From Nonomuraea turcica (GTDB lineage Bacteria > Actinomycetota > Actinomycetes > Streptosporangiales > Streptosporangiaceae), in assembly GCF_030718205.1 (NCBI RefSeq), contig NZ_JAUZQF010000014.1:186001-250000 (forward strand): a DNA stretch of 64,000 bases, written 5' to 3'. This document shows, one piece after another, positions 34,552 through 42,481 of this stretch. The first letter of the stretch is position 1, and the number at the start of each line of letters is the position of its first letter. The notes below the pieces were generated by a model that saw nothing but the letters and a program-made list of their open reading frames with translations, searched no databases and was not told the origin of the DNA. The translations under genes were made by a program, and so were the position numbers.

Positions 34552-35702
34552 ACACCGGCTCCTCGTCGATCAAGTACGAACTGGTCGACGTCCGCACCCG
34601 GGACCGGCCCGCCAGGGGGCTGGTGGAACGCATCGGCGAGGCCGGCCCAGGGCGGCTCACGCACCGGGCCGGCGACGATCCGCCGTACGTGCGCGAGCGG
34701 CCATTCCCCGGGCACGGCGAGGGGCTGGACGCGATGATGGAGGCGTTCGCCGCGGCGGGACCCGACCTGGCGCCCGTCGCGGTCGGACACCGGGTCGTGC
34801 ACGGCGGCACCCGCTTCACCGAGGCCGTGCTGATCGACGACGGGGTGATCGCGGCGATCGAGGAGCTGGCACCGCTCGCGCCCCTGCACAATCCGGTCAA
34901 CCTCACCGGGATCAGGGTCGCGCGCAAGGCGTTTCCCGGGGTGCCGCAGGTGGCCGTGTTCGACACGGCGTTCCACCGCACGCTGCCGCCGGAGGCGTAC
35001 ACGTACGCCGTGCCGCGCGAGTGGGGGGTGCGGCGCTTCGGCTTCCACGGCACCTCCTGCGCCTACGTGTCCCGCCGCGCCGCCGCGTTCCTCGGCCGTG
35101 ACCTGGCGAGCCTCGACCTGATCGTGCTGCACCTGGGCAACGGCGCGAGCGCCACCGCGATCGCCGGCGGACGCAGTGTCGACACCTCCATGGGCATGAC
35201 GCCGCTGGAGGGCCTGGTCATGGGCACCCGCTCGGGCGACGTCGACCCGGCCCTCGCCGGCTACCTCGCCCGGGTGGACGGGCTCGACGCCCAGCAGATC
35301 GAGCAGGCGCTCAGCCGCCGCGGCGGCCTGCTCGCGCTGACCGGGACCGGTGACATGCGTGAGGTACGCGGCCGGGACGACGAGGCGGCCAGGCTCGCGC
35401 TGGAGATCTACACCCGGCGGATCCGCAAGTACGTCGGGGCCTATTACGCGCTGCTCGGCGGGGTGGACGCGATCGTGTTCACCGGCGGGGTGGGCGAGCA
35501 CGACGCGGCCACCCGAGCCGCGTCCCTGACCGGGCTCGACCGGCTCGGCATCACCGTTGACCCGGCGCTCAACCAGGCCGGCGCGAGCGGCGAACGGGCC
35601 ATCTCGCCGGCGGAGGCGGAGGTGCCCGTGCTGGTCATCCCGACCGACGAGGAATGGGAGATCGCCCGCCAGGCCCTCTCCCTCATCCCCGGCTCCTCTT
35701 GA
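34521..35702 (+). CDS. ackA: Acetate kinase
   Basis: Converts acetyl phosphate and ADP to acetate and ATP (reversible). The 393-residue product shows ILVLNTGSSSIKYELVD (phosphate-1 region), GHRVVHGGTRF, FDTAFHRTLPPEAYTYAVP (signature 2), FGFHGTSCAYVS, and HLGNGASATAIAGGRSVDTS (adenosine region). The start at GTG 34521 (or ATG 34527) lies inside the last 31 bases of the phosphoketolase gene, so the two are co-transcribed and probably translationally coupled. No phosphotransacetylase is adjacent; acetyl phosphate is presumably supplied by the phosphoketolase. Confidence 0.95.
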   Translation: MDMAGRILVLNTGSSSIKYELVDVRTRDRPARGLVERIGEAGPGRLTHRAGDDPPYVRERPFPGHGEGLDAMMEAFAAAGPDLAPVAVGHRVVHGGTRFTEAVLIDDGVIAAIEELAPLAPLHNPVNLTGIRVARKAFPGVPQVAVFDTAFHRTLPPEAYTYAVPREWGVRRFGFHGTSCAYVSRRAAAFLGRDLASLDLIVLHLGNGASATAIAGGRSVDTSMGMTPLEGLVMGTRSGDVDPALAGYLARVDGLDAQQIEQALSRRGGLLALTGTGDMREVRGRDDEAARLALEIYTRRIRKYVGAYYALLGGVDAIVFTGGVGEHDAATRAASLTGLDRLGITVDPALNQAGASGERAISPAEAEVPVLVIPTDEEWEIARQALSLIPGSS

Positions 35703-35723
35703 GCGAAGGGCGACCGTGGGAGG

Positions 35724-36032
35724 ATGGGAGCCGTGTCCTCCGCGTCATCAGCGCTGCGGCTGTCGAGGGCCGTCGTGTTCGCGACGGTCTGCGGCGCCGT
35801 GTCGGCCGGCGGTCACGCGCTGGCGGGCGGCGGGCTGGTGCCGTTCGAGGTCTATCTGGCCGGCGTGCTGGCGGTGCTCGCGTCGGCGTACCTGATCGAC
35901 GGCCGCGAGCGGGTCGGCCGGCGTCCCCGGCTGGATCTGGGCCGCACTGGCGGCACTCGTCGCGCTGGGAGCGTTCATCGGGCTCAGGGGCGTGCGCCGC
36001 GGGCCCGAGCGGGAGGACGTGAATGCGGATTG
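35724..36032 (+). pseudogene. Small three-helix membrane protein with apparent frameshift
   Basis: The frame from ATG 35724 encodes two hydrophobic segments (VVFATVCGAVSAGGHALAGG and FEVYLAGVLAVLASAYLI) and then becomes arginine-rich near 35915. From there a different frame encodes a clear third helix (GWIWAALAALVALGAFIGLR) and a charged end, with a stop at 36030-36032 overlapping the next gene's ATG at 36023. One single-base indel in the GC-rich stretch 35910-35935 would restore one protein of about 102 residues. Either a sequencing error or a recent mutation. Role unknown. Confidence 0.55.
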
Positions 36033-37045
36033 ACCAGGCCAGACACCTCGCGCGGCGCTGGGTCGCGGAGGAGGGCGTCGCCCTGCCCGGGTTCGGCGGA
36101 GCGTTCCTGACCGGGTCCGCGCTGTGGGCGGACGGGGACGAGGAGCTGCCTCCGACCTCCGACGTGGATGTCATGGTGCTCGCCGACCCGTCCGCCGCCC
36201 GGATCGGGAAGTTCCGGTACGAAGGCGTGCTGCTGGAGGTCTCCTGTCTTCCCGGGCTCGGGTCCGCACGCGACGTGCTCGGCGACTACCACCTGGCCGG
36301 CAGCTTTCACCTCCCGTGCGTGCTCGCGGACCCCACGGGGCAGCTCACCGAAGTGCAGCGGGTCGTTGCCCGCGACTTCGCCGCCCGGCCCTGGATCCTG
36401 GCCAGATGCCGCAACGCGATGGACCGGGTACGCGCGTGGATCACCGGCGTGGACGCCTCCGCGCCGCTACACGACCAGGTTGCCTCGTGGTTGTTCGGCA
36501 CCGGGGTGACCACGCACGTGCTGCTGGTGGCGGGTCTGCGGAACCCTACGGTGCGCAAGCGGTACGCGGCCGTGCGGGACCTGCTGGCCGAGCACGGGCG
36601 GCTCGACTACCACGAGGTGCTGCTGGACCTGCTCGGATGCGCGGAGCTGAGCCCGGAGCGCGTGCAGCGGCACTTGGTGGCGCTGGAGAGGGCGTTCGAC
36701 GCGGCCGTGTCCGTGCATGCACCCTCCTACCGGTTCGCCTCGGACATCAGCGAGGCGGGCCGGCCGCCGGCCATCGACGGGAGCCGGGAGCTCATCCGGC
36801 GCGGGCTGCACCGGGAGGCCGTCTTCTGGGTGGTGGCGACGTACGCGCGGTGCCTGGCCAAGCGGGCGGCGGGCGGGGTCTCCGGGTACGAGGACGGGTT
36901 CATGGAACTGCTGGGCGACCTAGGCGCGGCGACGGCCGCCGACCGCCGCCGCCGGGGCGACCGCGTCCTGTCCGCCCTCCCGGGGCTGTGGGAGACCGCC
37001 CACTCCCTTTGCGACCAGCCGCCTCCGCCCCGCTTCCACGCCTGA
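36023..37045 (+). CDS. Nucleotidyltransferase-fold protein
   Basis: A 340-residue soluble protein. Near residue 30 it has GGAFLTGSALWADGDEELPP followed by SDVDVMVLAD, the GS...DxD signature of the polymerase-beta nucleotidyltransferase superfamily with both metal-binding Asp residues. The remaining 250 residues are helical and resemble no domain I can name. Possible activities are nucleotidyl transfer to a small molecule (as in aminoglycoside adenylyltransferases) or to a protein or RNA. Its start lies within the tail of the preceding membrane-protein gene, so it is in the same operon; no toxin/antitoxin MNT-HEPN pairing is evident. Confidence 0.7.
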   Translation: MRIDQARHLARRWVAEEGVALPGFGGAFLTGSALWADGDEELPPTSDVDVMVLADPSAARIGKFRYEGVLLEVSCLPGLGSARDVLGDYHLAGSFHLPCVLADPTGQLTEVQRVVARDFAARPWILARCRNAMDRVRAWITGVDASAPLHDQVASWLFGTGVTTHVLLVAGLRNPTVRKRYAAVRDLLAEHGRLDYHEVLLDLLGCAELSPERVQRHLVALERAFDAAVSVHAPSYRFASDISEAGRPPAIDGSRELIRRGLHREAVFWVVATYARCLAKRAAGGVSGYEDGFMELLGDLGAATAADRRRRGDRVLSALPGLWETAHSLCDQPPPPRFHA

Positions 37046-37428
37046 ATCGGCCTGCAGGCGCTAGTGACGATCCCGCCCACGTCGAAGAGTTGGTCCGTCG
37101 CCATCGTCCTGACAGGTGGGCGCCCCAAGCTGGTATCCCGGCGGGCGTCGCAGAACCTAACCTGCGCGCGGGGCGTCGAGGTCCTCGGCTTCGTCAGTTC
37201 TGGGGTCGCCTTTGCGCTTACAGCCGAGAAGGAAGCGCGTGACGGGGACCAACCCAGGACGGCGGCTTGGGTCAAGTGGAAAACGTCGTGGAAGCGGTAG
37301 TCGTCGTCGATGTGTGAAGCACGAGCACGAAGACCGGGATCTGGCGGGCGCTAGGGAGGCTGTATGGAGCGGGCCCGGCATCGCGTTGAGGACCGAGCCC
37401 GGGGCCTTTGAGGTCACGAAGCGGGCGC
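37046..37428. other. Intergenic region, nothing recognised
   Basis: About 380 bp between the nucleotidyltransferase-fold gene and the convergent flavin-reductase gene. Short frames on both strands lack ribosome sites and family resemblance, and no convincing hairpin terminator was found. Confidence 0.5.
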
Positions 37429-38085
37429 TCATGCCTCGAACAGATAGTCGTTGATGTATCGCCGGTCGCGCACTATTCCGGCATCGGCAACCGTGAAGGG
37501 GGCATCGGTATGCACGTACTCCGAGCCCGCCATACGGCCGGTGCGCGCAACACGCGAGAGGTCCAGAAGGCCGTCGACAATGAACGCCTCAGCGATATGG
37601 ACTGCCACCACCTGGCCGATGACCAGACGGCTTTCCCCTCCGCCGCACTCGATGATGCGGTGGAGGACGCATTCAAAGCTGACCGGCGACTCGGAAACGC
37701 GCGGAACGCCGACTCTCGACGAGGGTCCTGGAGTGAAGCCGCAGCGCGCGAATTCGTTGACCGACGCGGGCCAGGTGGTCGAGGTGTCGACCATCTTCTG
37801 GTCATATTCCGCAAGGACAAGGTTGTATACGAACTCCCCTGTGTCCTCGATGTTGCGAAGGGTGTCCTGCTTGTCGTCAGGGGGGATGGGGAGTCGTGTT
37901 GACGTGAAGGCAAGCATCGGTGGATCGCTCGAGACCGCCGTGGTCAAGCTGAACGGTGCGAGATTCGGCACACCGTCGGAGCCGACGGTCGAGATGAGCG
38001 TGATCGGCCTTGGCACGATGGAACCCATGAGGAGCATGTAGGAACCGAGATTGTTCAGCGCGGCGGCGTTACGGTTCATGCTCAC
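37429..38085 (-). CDS. Flavin reductase-like domain protein (distal)
   Basis: A 218-residue split-barrel FMN-binding protein: N-terminal SIVPRPITLISTVGSDGVPN then LAPFSLTTAVSSDPPMLAFT, and later DTLRNIEDTGEFVYNLV, the standard blocks of the flavin reductase-like (DIM6/NTAB-type) family. It should bind FMN or FAD and may supply reduced flavin. The GTG at 38085 follows GAAGGAGG at six bases and overlaps the stop of the upstream paralogue (GTGA). It is the last gene of the PPOX-cupin operon. No flavin-dependent monooxygenase partner is encoded in the window. Confidence 0.85.
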   Translation of the reverse strand: MSMNRNAAALNNLGSYMLLMGSIVPRPITLISTVGSDGVPNLAPFSLTTAVSSDPPMLAFTSTRLPIPPDDKQDTLRNIEDTGEFVYNLVLAEYDQKMVDTSTTWPASVNEFARCGFTPGPSSRVGVPRVSESPVSFECVLHRIIECGGGESRLVIGQVVAVHIAEAFIVDGLLDLSRVARTGRMAGSEYVHTDAPFTVADAGIVRDRRYINDYLFEA

Positions 38086-38726
38086 CCGGGGCCTCCTTCG
38101 GCATCCGATGGCAGGCCGTGTTCGGTGGTCGACAGAGAGGGTTGCAGGACGTGGGGATTCGAGCAACGACAGTGGAGGCCGTGGCCCACGCGGCCGATGG
38201 CGCGGTGGGCGGACTGCTTGATCTTCCCGTTCTGGTGAATGTCCTCGCGCAGATGAAATTCGAGCGCCCCGCCCAGGACTGTCCAGCAGTTACCGGTCTG
38301 GAATATGTCAAGGACGTGGCATTCCATGTGCGTTGGCGACTCCCTGACGCGAAGGGCGCGAACACGTGAGGACGGAACGGCCGTCAGGCCGGCCCTCGAG
38401 AACTCGCTCGCATGCGGCTCGCGTGGGCCCTGGATGACCGGAAGGGCCGACGCGAGACTCTCGTCCACCCCGTTGAGAACGAAGTCTCCACTTGCTCCCA
38501 ACTGGTCGAGCAGTTCCTGGCCTCGGCCCCCGCCATCGGCAGGATCAATCGTGAAGTATGGCATAGGCGGAAACGGGCATGCCGATGAATACCATTCCAG
38601 GACGTACAGATGCGGAACTCCGTACGCGCCCGTGGTCGAAACAATCGCGAGCGGGCGAGGTGCGATCGCCTCTTCGAAAAGCGACCTCACCTGCCCCGGG
38701 GAGAGATCCTCAGCACGAATGATCAT
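38082..38726 (-). CDS. Flavin reductase-like domain protein (proximal)
   Basis: A 214-residue paralogue of the next gene. IAPRPLAIVSTTGAYGVPHL and YFTIDPADGGGRGQELLDQL mark the split-barrel flavin-binding fold. Compared with the distal paralogue, the region after the first strand is diverged (VLEWYSSACPFPPMPYF in place of the usual N-A-P-F-S block), so flavin binding may differ or it may form a heterodimer with its neighbour. ATG 38726 follows GGAGGG; an ATG eight codons earlier lacks this. Co-operonic with the binding protein upstream (90-bp gap) and the distal paralogue (overlap). Confidence 0.75.
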   Translation of the reverse strand: MIIRAEDLSPGQVRSLFEEAIAPRPLAIVSTTGAYGVPHLYVLEWYSSACPFPPMPYFTIDPADGGGRGQELLDQLGASGDFVLNGVDESLASALPVIQGPREPHASEFSRAGLTAVPSSRVRALRVRESPTHMECHVLDIFQTGNCWTVLGGALEFHLREDIHQNGKIKQSAHRAIGRVGHGLHCRCSNPHVLQPSLSTTEHGLPSDAEGGPG

Positions 38727-38816
38727 TCTCGGTCCCTCCGATGAGATCATCCGTCGTGAGCGCGGACGAGCGGGGGTTTTCGTCGTTGCGCCACCGCGCG
38801 CCGGACATCGGCTCGC

Positions 38817-39917
38817 TCATGAGGTGAGCCATTCCTGGAAAGCCTGCTCCATCGCGGCCCGGTTGCTCGCCAGCCACTCAGCGTTGAGCTGGTAGGTTTC
38901 GCCAGATTCGAGGTAGGTGGTCGGGAGATACGGCTTGGCCGCCGAATCGACTTGATTCAGGGCCTTGCGGTTGACGGGCCCGTAGGCGAAACGGCCGGTC
39001 ATCGCCGCATTGTTCTGGGCCGAAAGGATATGGCCGATGAGTTTGTGTGCCGCGGCCGCGTTCGGTGCGCCCTTCGGGATGGCGAGGTAGCTCCCTGACA
39101 GGCCGTACTGATTCCACACGGCCCTGACGTCCACGCCGGCATCGCGCATGAGCTTGATGCGACCGTTCGGGATGTGCCCGATCGTCACCTCGCCCGACGC
39201 GAACAGCTGCTGACCTTGGTCCGTCGTCTCGTACCAGATGATCGACTCCTTGATCGTGTCGAGCTTTCGCAGGGCGCGGGGGATGTCGAGCGGATACAGC
39301 TTGCCGACCGGGACGCCATCGGCGATCAGCGCCGATTCGAGGCCGGTGGAGCCGGTGATGCGCTTGTCCAAGGCCCGCTTTCCCGGAAACCGCTTCAGGT
39401 CGAACACATCGGCCCAGCTCTGTGGCGCGCTGCTCAGCTTGTCCGCCCGGTACGCGAGGACGGTGGTGTAGACCATGAGGCCCACACGATTCGGCCACGC
39501 GGCACCGTCGAGCAGTTCCTCGCGCGGGAGCGAGGTGTAGTCGATGGGCTCGAACAGCGCCGCCGAGTCCCCGATGCCGAAATCGTTGTCGATCTCCACC
39601 AGGTCCCAGGTGACGTTCCCGGACGCCACCATCGACTGGATCTTCGCATAGTCCGCGGGTGAGTCCTGGACGACCTTCGTGCCGGTGGCCGAGGCGAACC
39701 GCTTCAGCCAGATCTCGCCTTCCGCCTCCTGGTAGTCGCCACCCCAGCCGGCGAACACCAGGCTAGCCGCGGCCGTTCCCGCGGCCTCTCCACGGCCGCA
39801 CGCGCTCAAGACGCCGGGCAGGGTTAGGGCGGCGCCTCCGCCCAGCATCGCGCTCTTCAGGAAGCCTCGTCGGGAGGTGAGAAACCCCTGATCTGCCATT
39901 TCGTTGCCCACAATCAT
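38817..39917 (-). CDS. ABC transporter substrate-binding lipoprotein, polyamine (PotD) type
   Basis: A protein of about 366 residues exported by the Tat route and lipid-anchored: twin-arginine SRRGFLKSAMLGGGAALTLP followed by lipobox LSAC. The mature part has the type-2 periplasmic-binding fold of spermidine/putrescine-like proteins (FAGWGGDYQEAEGEIWLKRF, GTKVVQDSPADYAKIQSMVA, WDLVEIDNDFGI). The substrate is presumably a small cationic or amine-like compound, but this is family inference. The start at 39917 overlaps the PPOX-cupin stop (ATGA); an ATG at 39899 just before the Tat motif is an alternative. Works with the permeases and ATPase at 42.5-45.3 kb, encoded in a separate operon with the same operator. 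Confidence 0.88.
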   Translation of the reverse strand: MIVGNEMADQGFLTSRRGFLKSAMLGGGAALTLPGVLSACGRGEAAGTAAASLVFAGWGGDYQEAEGEIWLKRFASATGTKVVQDSPADYAKIQSMVASGNVTWDLVEIDNDFGIGDSAALFEPIDYTSLPREELLDGAAWPNRVGLMVYTTVLAYRADKLSSAPQSWADVFDLKRFPGKRALDKRITGSTGLESALIADGVPVGKLYPLDIPRALRKLDTIKESIIWYETTDQGQQLFASGEVTIGHIPNGRIKLMRDAGVDVRAVWNQYGLSGSYLAIPKGAPNAAAAHKLIGHILSAQNNAAMTGRFAYGPVNRKALNQVDSAAKPYLPTTYLESGETYQLNAEWLASNRAAMEQAFQEWLTS

Positions 39918-40957
39918 TCTGTCGTGCTCTGGTGCTGGTAAGTGACCCAAATCTTGCGGTATGGGCCGGTGGCACGCCAGGTGCCCGACGTTCCCCTGGG
40001 CGTCACGATCACGTCGCCGGCCTGGGCCCGGAGGACGGTTCCGCCCGTCGTGATCTCGACCTCACCCTCCAGGAGGAGGGCCATCTCGTCGTGCCGCCAC
40101 TCGATCTCCCGTTGGAGCGAGGGTCGCCGCGTCAGCCCGAAGTCGAGCTTCCCGTCCGCCGAGGAGAAGGCGGTCAGTTCCTCTCCCTGCGGATCGCCCT
40201 CGGGCGGCTCGGGAAACGCCGGCCCCCAGGTCTGTTCGGACGGCCGGATCACCCGGATCTCGGGCGACGCGGCCGGCGCCTTTCCCTCCGCTTCTCCTCG
40301 CCGTTTCCGCACGAATTCGAGGGCGGCCTGGGAGTGGGGAATTCCGTCTCGCAGCGCCGGATCGGGGATCGGGTCGCCGTAGTGCAGGTGAACGGGAATG
40401 TGGCCGGCCCAGACGTCCAGCAGGCCGTCCTCGGTGTCGGCGTCCACGGGCCCGCCCGCGTTGGCCTTGGCGGAGGCTTCGTTGATCGGTAGGCGCAGGA
40501 TCGCCGTCGCGTTGAGTTCTTTCTGGCTGGGGTGACGCGCTTCGGGCCACCGCCCGGGGATCAGCTGGTGCATGAACGCTTCCAGCGCGTCCAGCTTCTC
40601 TCGGGGGTCGGTCACCGCCTCGGCCTGCCCGAGCAGCACTACGCTGCGGTAGTTGACGTCATGTTCGAACACCGACCGCGACAGGACGATTCCGTCGAGG
40701 AGCGTGACCGTCAGACACGCCGGCATGCCGCCGCCGACCTGGCGTAGCGCCCGGCTCGCGGACGAGCCGTGCACATAGACGACATCGCCGACACGGGCGT
40801 GCAAGGTGGGGATGACGAAGGGCTGGGCATCGTGGACGAATCCGAGATGCGCGACCATCCCCGCATCGAGGATCGCGTCGATGCTCTCGCGATCGTAGGC
40901 GGCTCGTCCGTGCTCGCGGATCGCCTGAACCCGTCGAGTGGGTGGGGTGTTAGCCAT
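39914..40957 (-). CDS. PPOX-type FMN-binding domain fused to cupin
   Basis: A 347-residue two-domain protein. Residues about 5-190 are a pyridoxamine-5'-phosphate-oxidase-like split barrel (AHLGFVHDAQPFVIPTLHAR, VYVHGSSASRAL, NYRSVVLLGQAEAV). Residues about 245-340 are a small cupin (WRHDEMALLLEGEVEITTGG, AQAGDVIVTPRGTSGTWRAT). The histidine set of a metal-binding cupin is incomplete (HDEM, no clear later His), so it may be a sugar- or amine-binding rather than a catalytic barrel. It is the first gene of the operon, 20 bp from the operator at 40977-41001, divergent from the MocR gene. The fused architecture is uncommon. Confidence 0.8.
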   Translation of the reverse strand: MANTPPTRRVQAIREHGRAAYDRESIDAILDAGMVAHLGFVHDAQPFVIPTLHARVGDVVYVHGSSASRALRQVGGGMPACLTVTLLDGIVLSRSVFEHDVNYRSVVLLGQAEAVTDPREKLDALEAFMHQLIPGRWPEARHPSQKELNATAILRLPINEASAKANAGGPVDADTEDGLLDVWAGHIPVHLHYGDPIPDPALRDGIPHSQAALEFVRKRRGEAEGKAPAASPEIRVIRPSEQTWGPAFPEPPEGDPQGEELTAFSSADGKLDFGLTRRPSLQREIEWRHDEMALLLEGEVEITTGGTVLRAQAGDVIVTPRGTSGTWRATGPYRKIWVTYQHQSTTE

Positions 40958-40976
40958 GACCTTGAGTTTTCCGGTC

Positions 40977-41001
40977 ACTGGACCGGTAGAGTAGGGCCAG
41001 T
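40977..41001. promoter_or_regulatory. MocR operator 1 (divergent promoter)
   Basis: ACTGGACCGGTAGAGTAGGG-CCAGT forms an imperfect dyad and lies in the gap between the PPOX-cupin and MocR genes. The flanks also match those of operator 2 (TTCCG before, a second CCAGTT half-site 17 bp after), so the similarity covers about 60 bp. MocR/PdxR proteins usually bind a dyad plus a direct-repeat half-site, which fits. Confidence 0.65.
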
Positions 41002-41014
41002 CGAGGGGTGAAAA

Positions 41015-42451
41015 GTGAGACCAGTTCGTCCGGCTGGCGATGAGCGTAGCTCAGACTACGAGGCTCTCCGCGAATTGCTCGTGGCACTCGACCGCGACGT
41101 TCGCACGCCCCTACGGCGGCAGTTGGAGATTGCGATCCGTGACGCCATCCGCACCGGGCGGCTCCGGCCGGGAGTGCGCTTGCCGTCGTCCCGAGATCTC
41201 GCCCGAGGGCTGGGAGTCTCCCGTGGCGTGGTCGTGGACGCCTATGACGCGCTCGGCGCACAGGGCTTTCTCGTGCTACGGGACCGGGCGGTTCCCCTCG
41301 TGGCCCCTTCTGGAGGCATGCCCGCTGTGGCGCGCGAGGTGGAGGAGCCGGTCGTCCCGTCGTGCATATTCGACTTCACGGCGACCACACCGGATGTCTC
41401 ACTCTTCGGTCGCCGGGCGTGGCTGCGAGCGTTCGAGCAGGCGTTGCGAGCGGCGCCCGACGCCGACCTCGACTATGGCGATCCCAGAGGCGCGCTGGAT
41501 GCCCGGCGCGTTCTGGCGGACTACCTCGGCAGGGTTCGAGGAGTGGTCGCCTCGCCTGCCGCCATCACTGTGGTCCAGGGATTCAGCCAGGCGATCGACA
41601 TCGGGTTCCGCCTGCTAGCCGCCTCAGGTGCCCGGCGGGTGGGCTTTGAGGATCCGTCTTTGGACGAGCAGTGGGAGACGGCGCGGCGCGCCGGGCTCCA
41701 GCCGGTGCCCATACCGGTCGACATGGATGGCATCCGCGTCGATGAACTGAGGGCGATCGATCCGGACGCGGTGGTGGTCACACCCGCACACCAGTTTCCG
41801 ACGGGAAGCGTCCTGGCCCCAGCACGCCGCCGTGCCCTGCTGGACTGGGCCGCTGATCGCGGCGCGCTGGTGATCGAGGACGACTACGACGCCGAATTCC
41901 GGTACGACAGGACACCCGTCGGGACCCTGCAGGGCCTCGACCCCGCGCATGTGCTCTACGTTGGGACGGTGTCCAAGACGCTGGCGCCCTCGCTGCGCCT
42001 GGGTTGGACGGTGGTTCCGCCAAGGCTCCGGGACCGGTTCGTCGAGGGGAAGCTGTACGCCGATGGCGGATCCCCGACACTGGACCAGCTCGCACTGGCG
42101 CACCTGTTCACGTCCGGAGCCTACGAGCAGGAGGTGCGGCGCGCACGAGCCGTATACCGCAAACGCCGCGACACGCTGCTGGACGCCCTCGGTTCGTCGT
42201 TGCCGGAATGCAGGGTCGTCGGCATCGCCGCGGGGCTGCACGTGCTCCTGCGGTTGCCGCCCGGATCCGACGAGGCGGCGGTCGTGGCCGCGGCCGAAGG
42301 CCGCCGGCTGAGAGTCCGGGCGCTGGGCGACTTCCGCCTCGGCGACGCAAGCTTCGACGCCGCCCTCGTACTCGGCTACGCCCGCCTGTCCCAGCCGGCG
42401 ATCGCGCCGGCCGTGCGTGAGCTCGCCGCCGCGGTGTCCGCCGCCAGCTGA
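41015..42451 (+). CDS. MocR/PdxR-type GntR regulator with aminotransferase domain
   Basis: A 478-residue regulator. The winged-helix GntR domain is at about 20-90 (GRLRPGVRLPSSRDLARGLG, VSRGVVVDAYDALGAQGF). The fold-type I aminotransferase-like domain fills 125-475, with PLP-binding Lys321 in VSKTLAPSLRLGW and DDYDAEFRYDR before it. MocR proteins sense PLP or PLP-amine adducts and control vitamin B6, GABA, taurine, ectoine or similar amine pathways. It is divergent from the PPOX-cupin operon and convergent with the ABC operon; both operons start at matching operators, so it probably governs the cluster. The GTG start itself lies within the extended operator. Confidence 0.9.
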   Translation: MRPVRPAGDERSSDYEALRELLVALDRDVRTPLRRQLEIAIRDAIRTGRLRPGVRLPSSRDLARGLGVSRGVVVDAYDALGAQGFLVLRDRAVPLVAPSGGMPAVAREVEEPVVPSCIFDFTATTPDVSLFGRRAWLRAFEQALRAAPDADLDYGDPRGALDARRVLADYLGRVRGVVASPAAITVVQGFSQAIDIGFRLLAASGARRVGFEDPSLDEQWETARRAGLQPVPIPVDMDGIRVDELRAIDPDAVVVTPAHQFPTGSVLAPARRRALLDWAADRGALVIEDDYDAEFRYDRTPVGTLQGLDPAHVLYVGTVSKTLAPSLRLGWTVVPPRLRDRFVEGKLYADGGSPTLDQLALAHLFTSGAYEQEVRRARAVYRKRRDTLLDALGSSLPECRVVGIAAGLHVLLRLPPGSDEAAVVAAAEGRRLRVRALGDFRLGDASFDAALVLGYARLSQPAIAPAVRELAAAVSAAS

Positions 42452-42481
42452 CCGGCGGAGCGATCGACGACCGGCGTGGCG

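Noticed and set aside
36023..37045. MNT-HEPN toxin-antitoxin pair
   Set aside because: The protein has a nucleotidyltransferase signature but is far longer than MNT antitoxins and has no HEPN partner next to it.
37046..37428. Small genes on either strand
   Set aside because: Frames have no ribosome sites, biased composition and no family resemblance.
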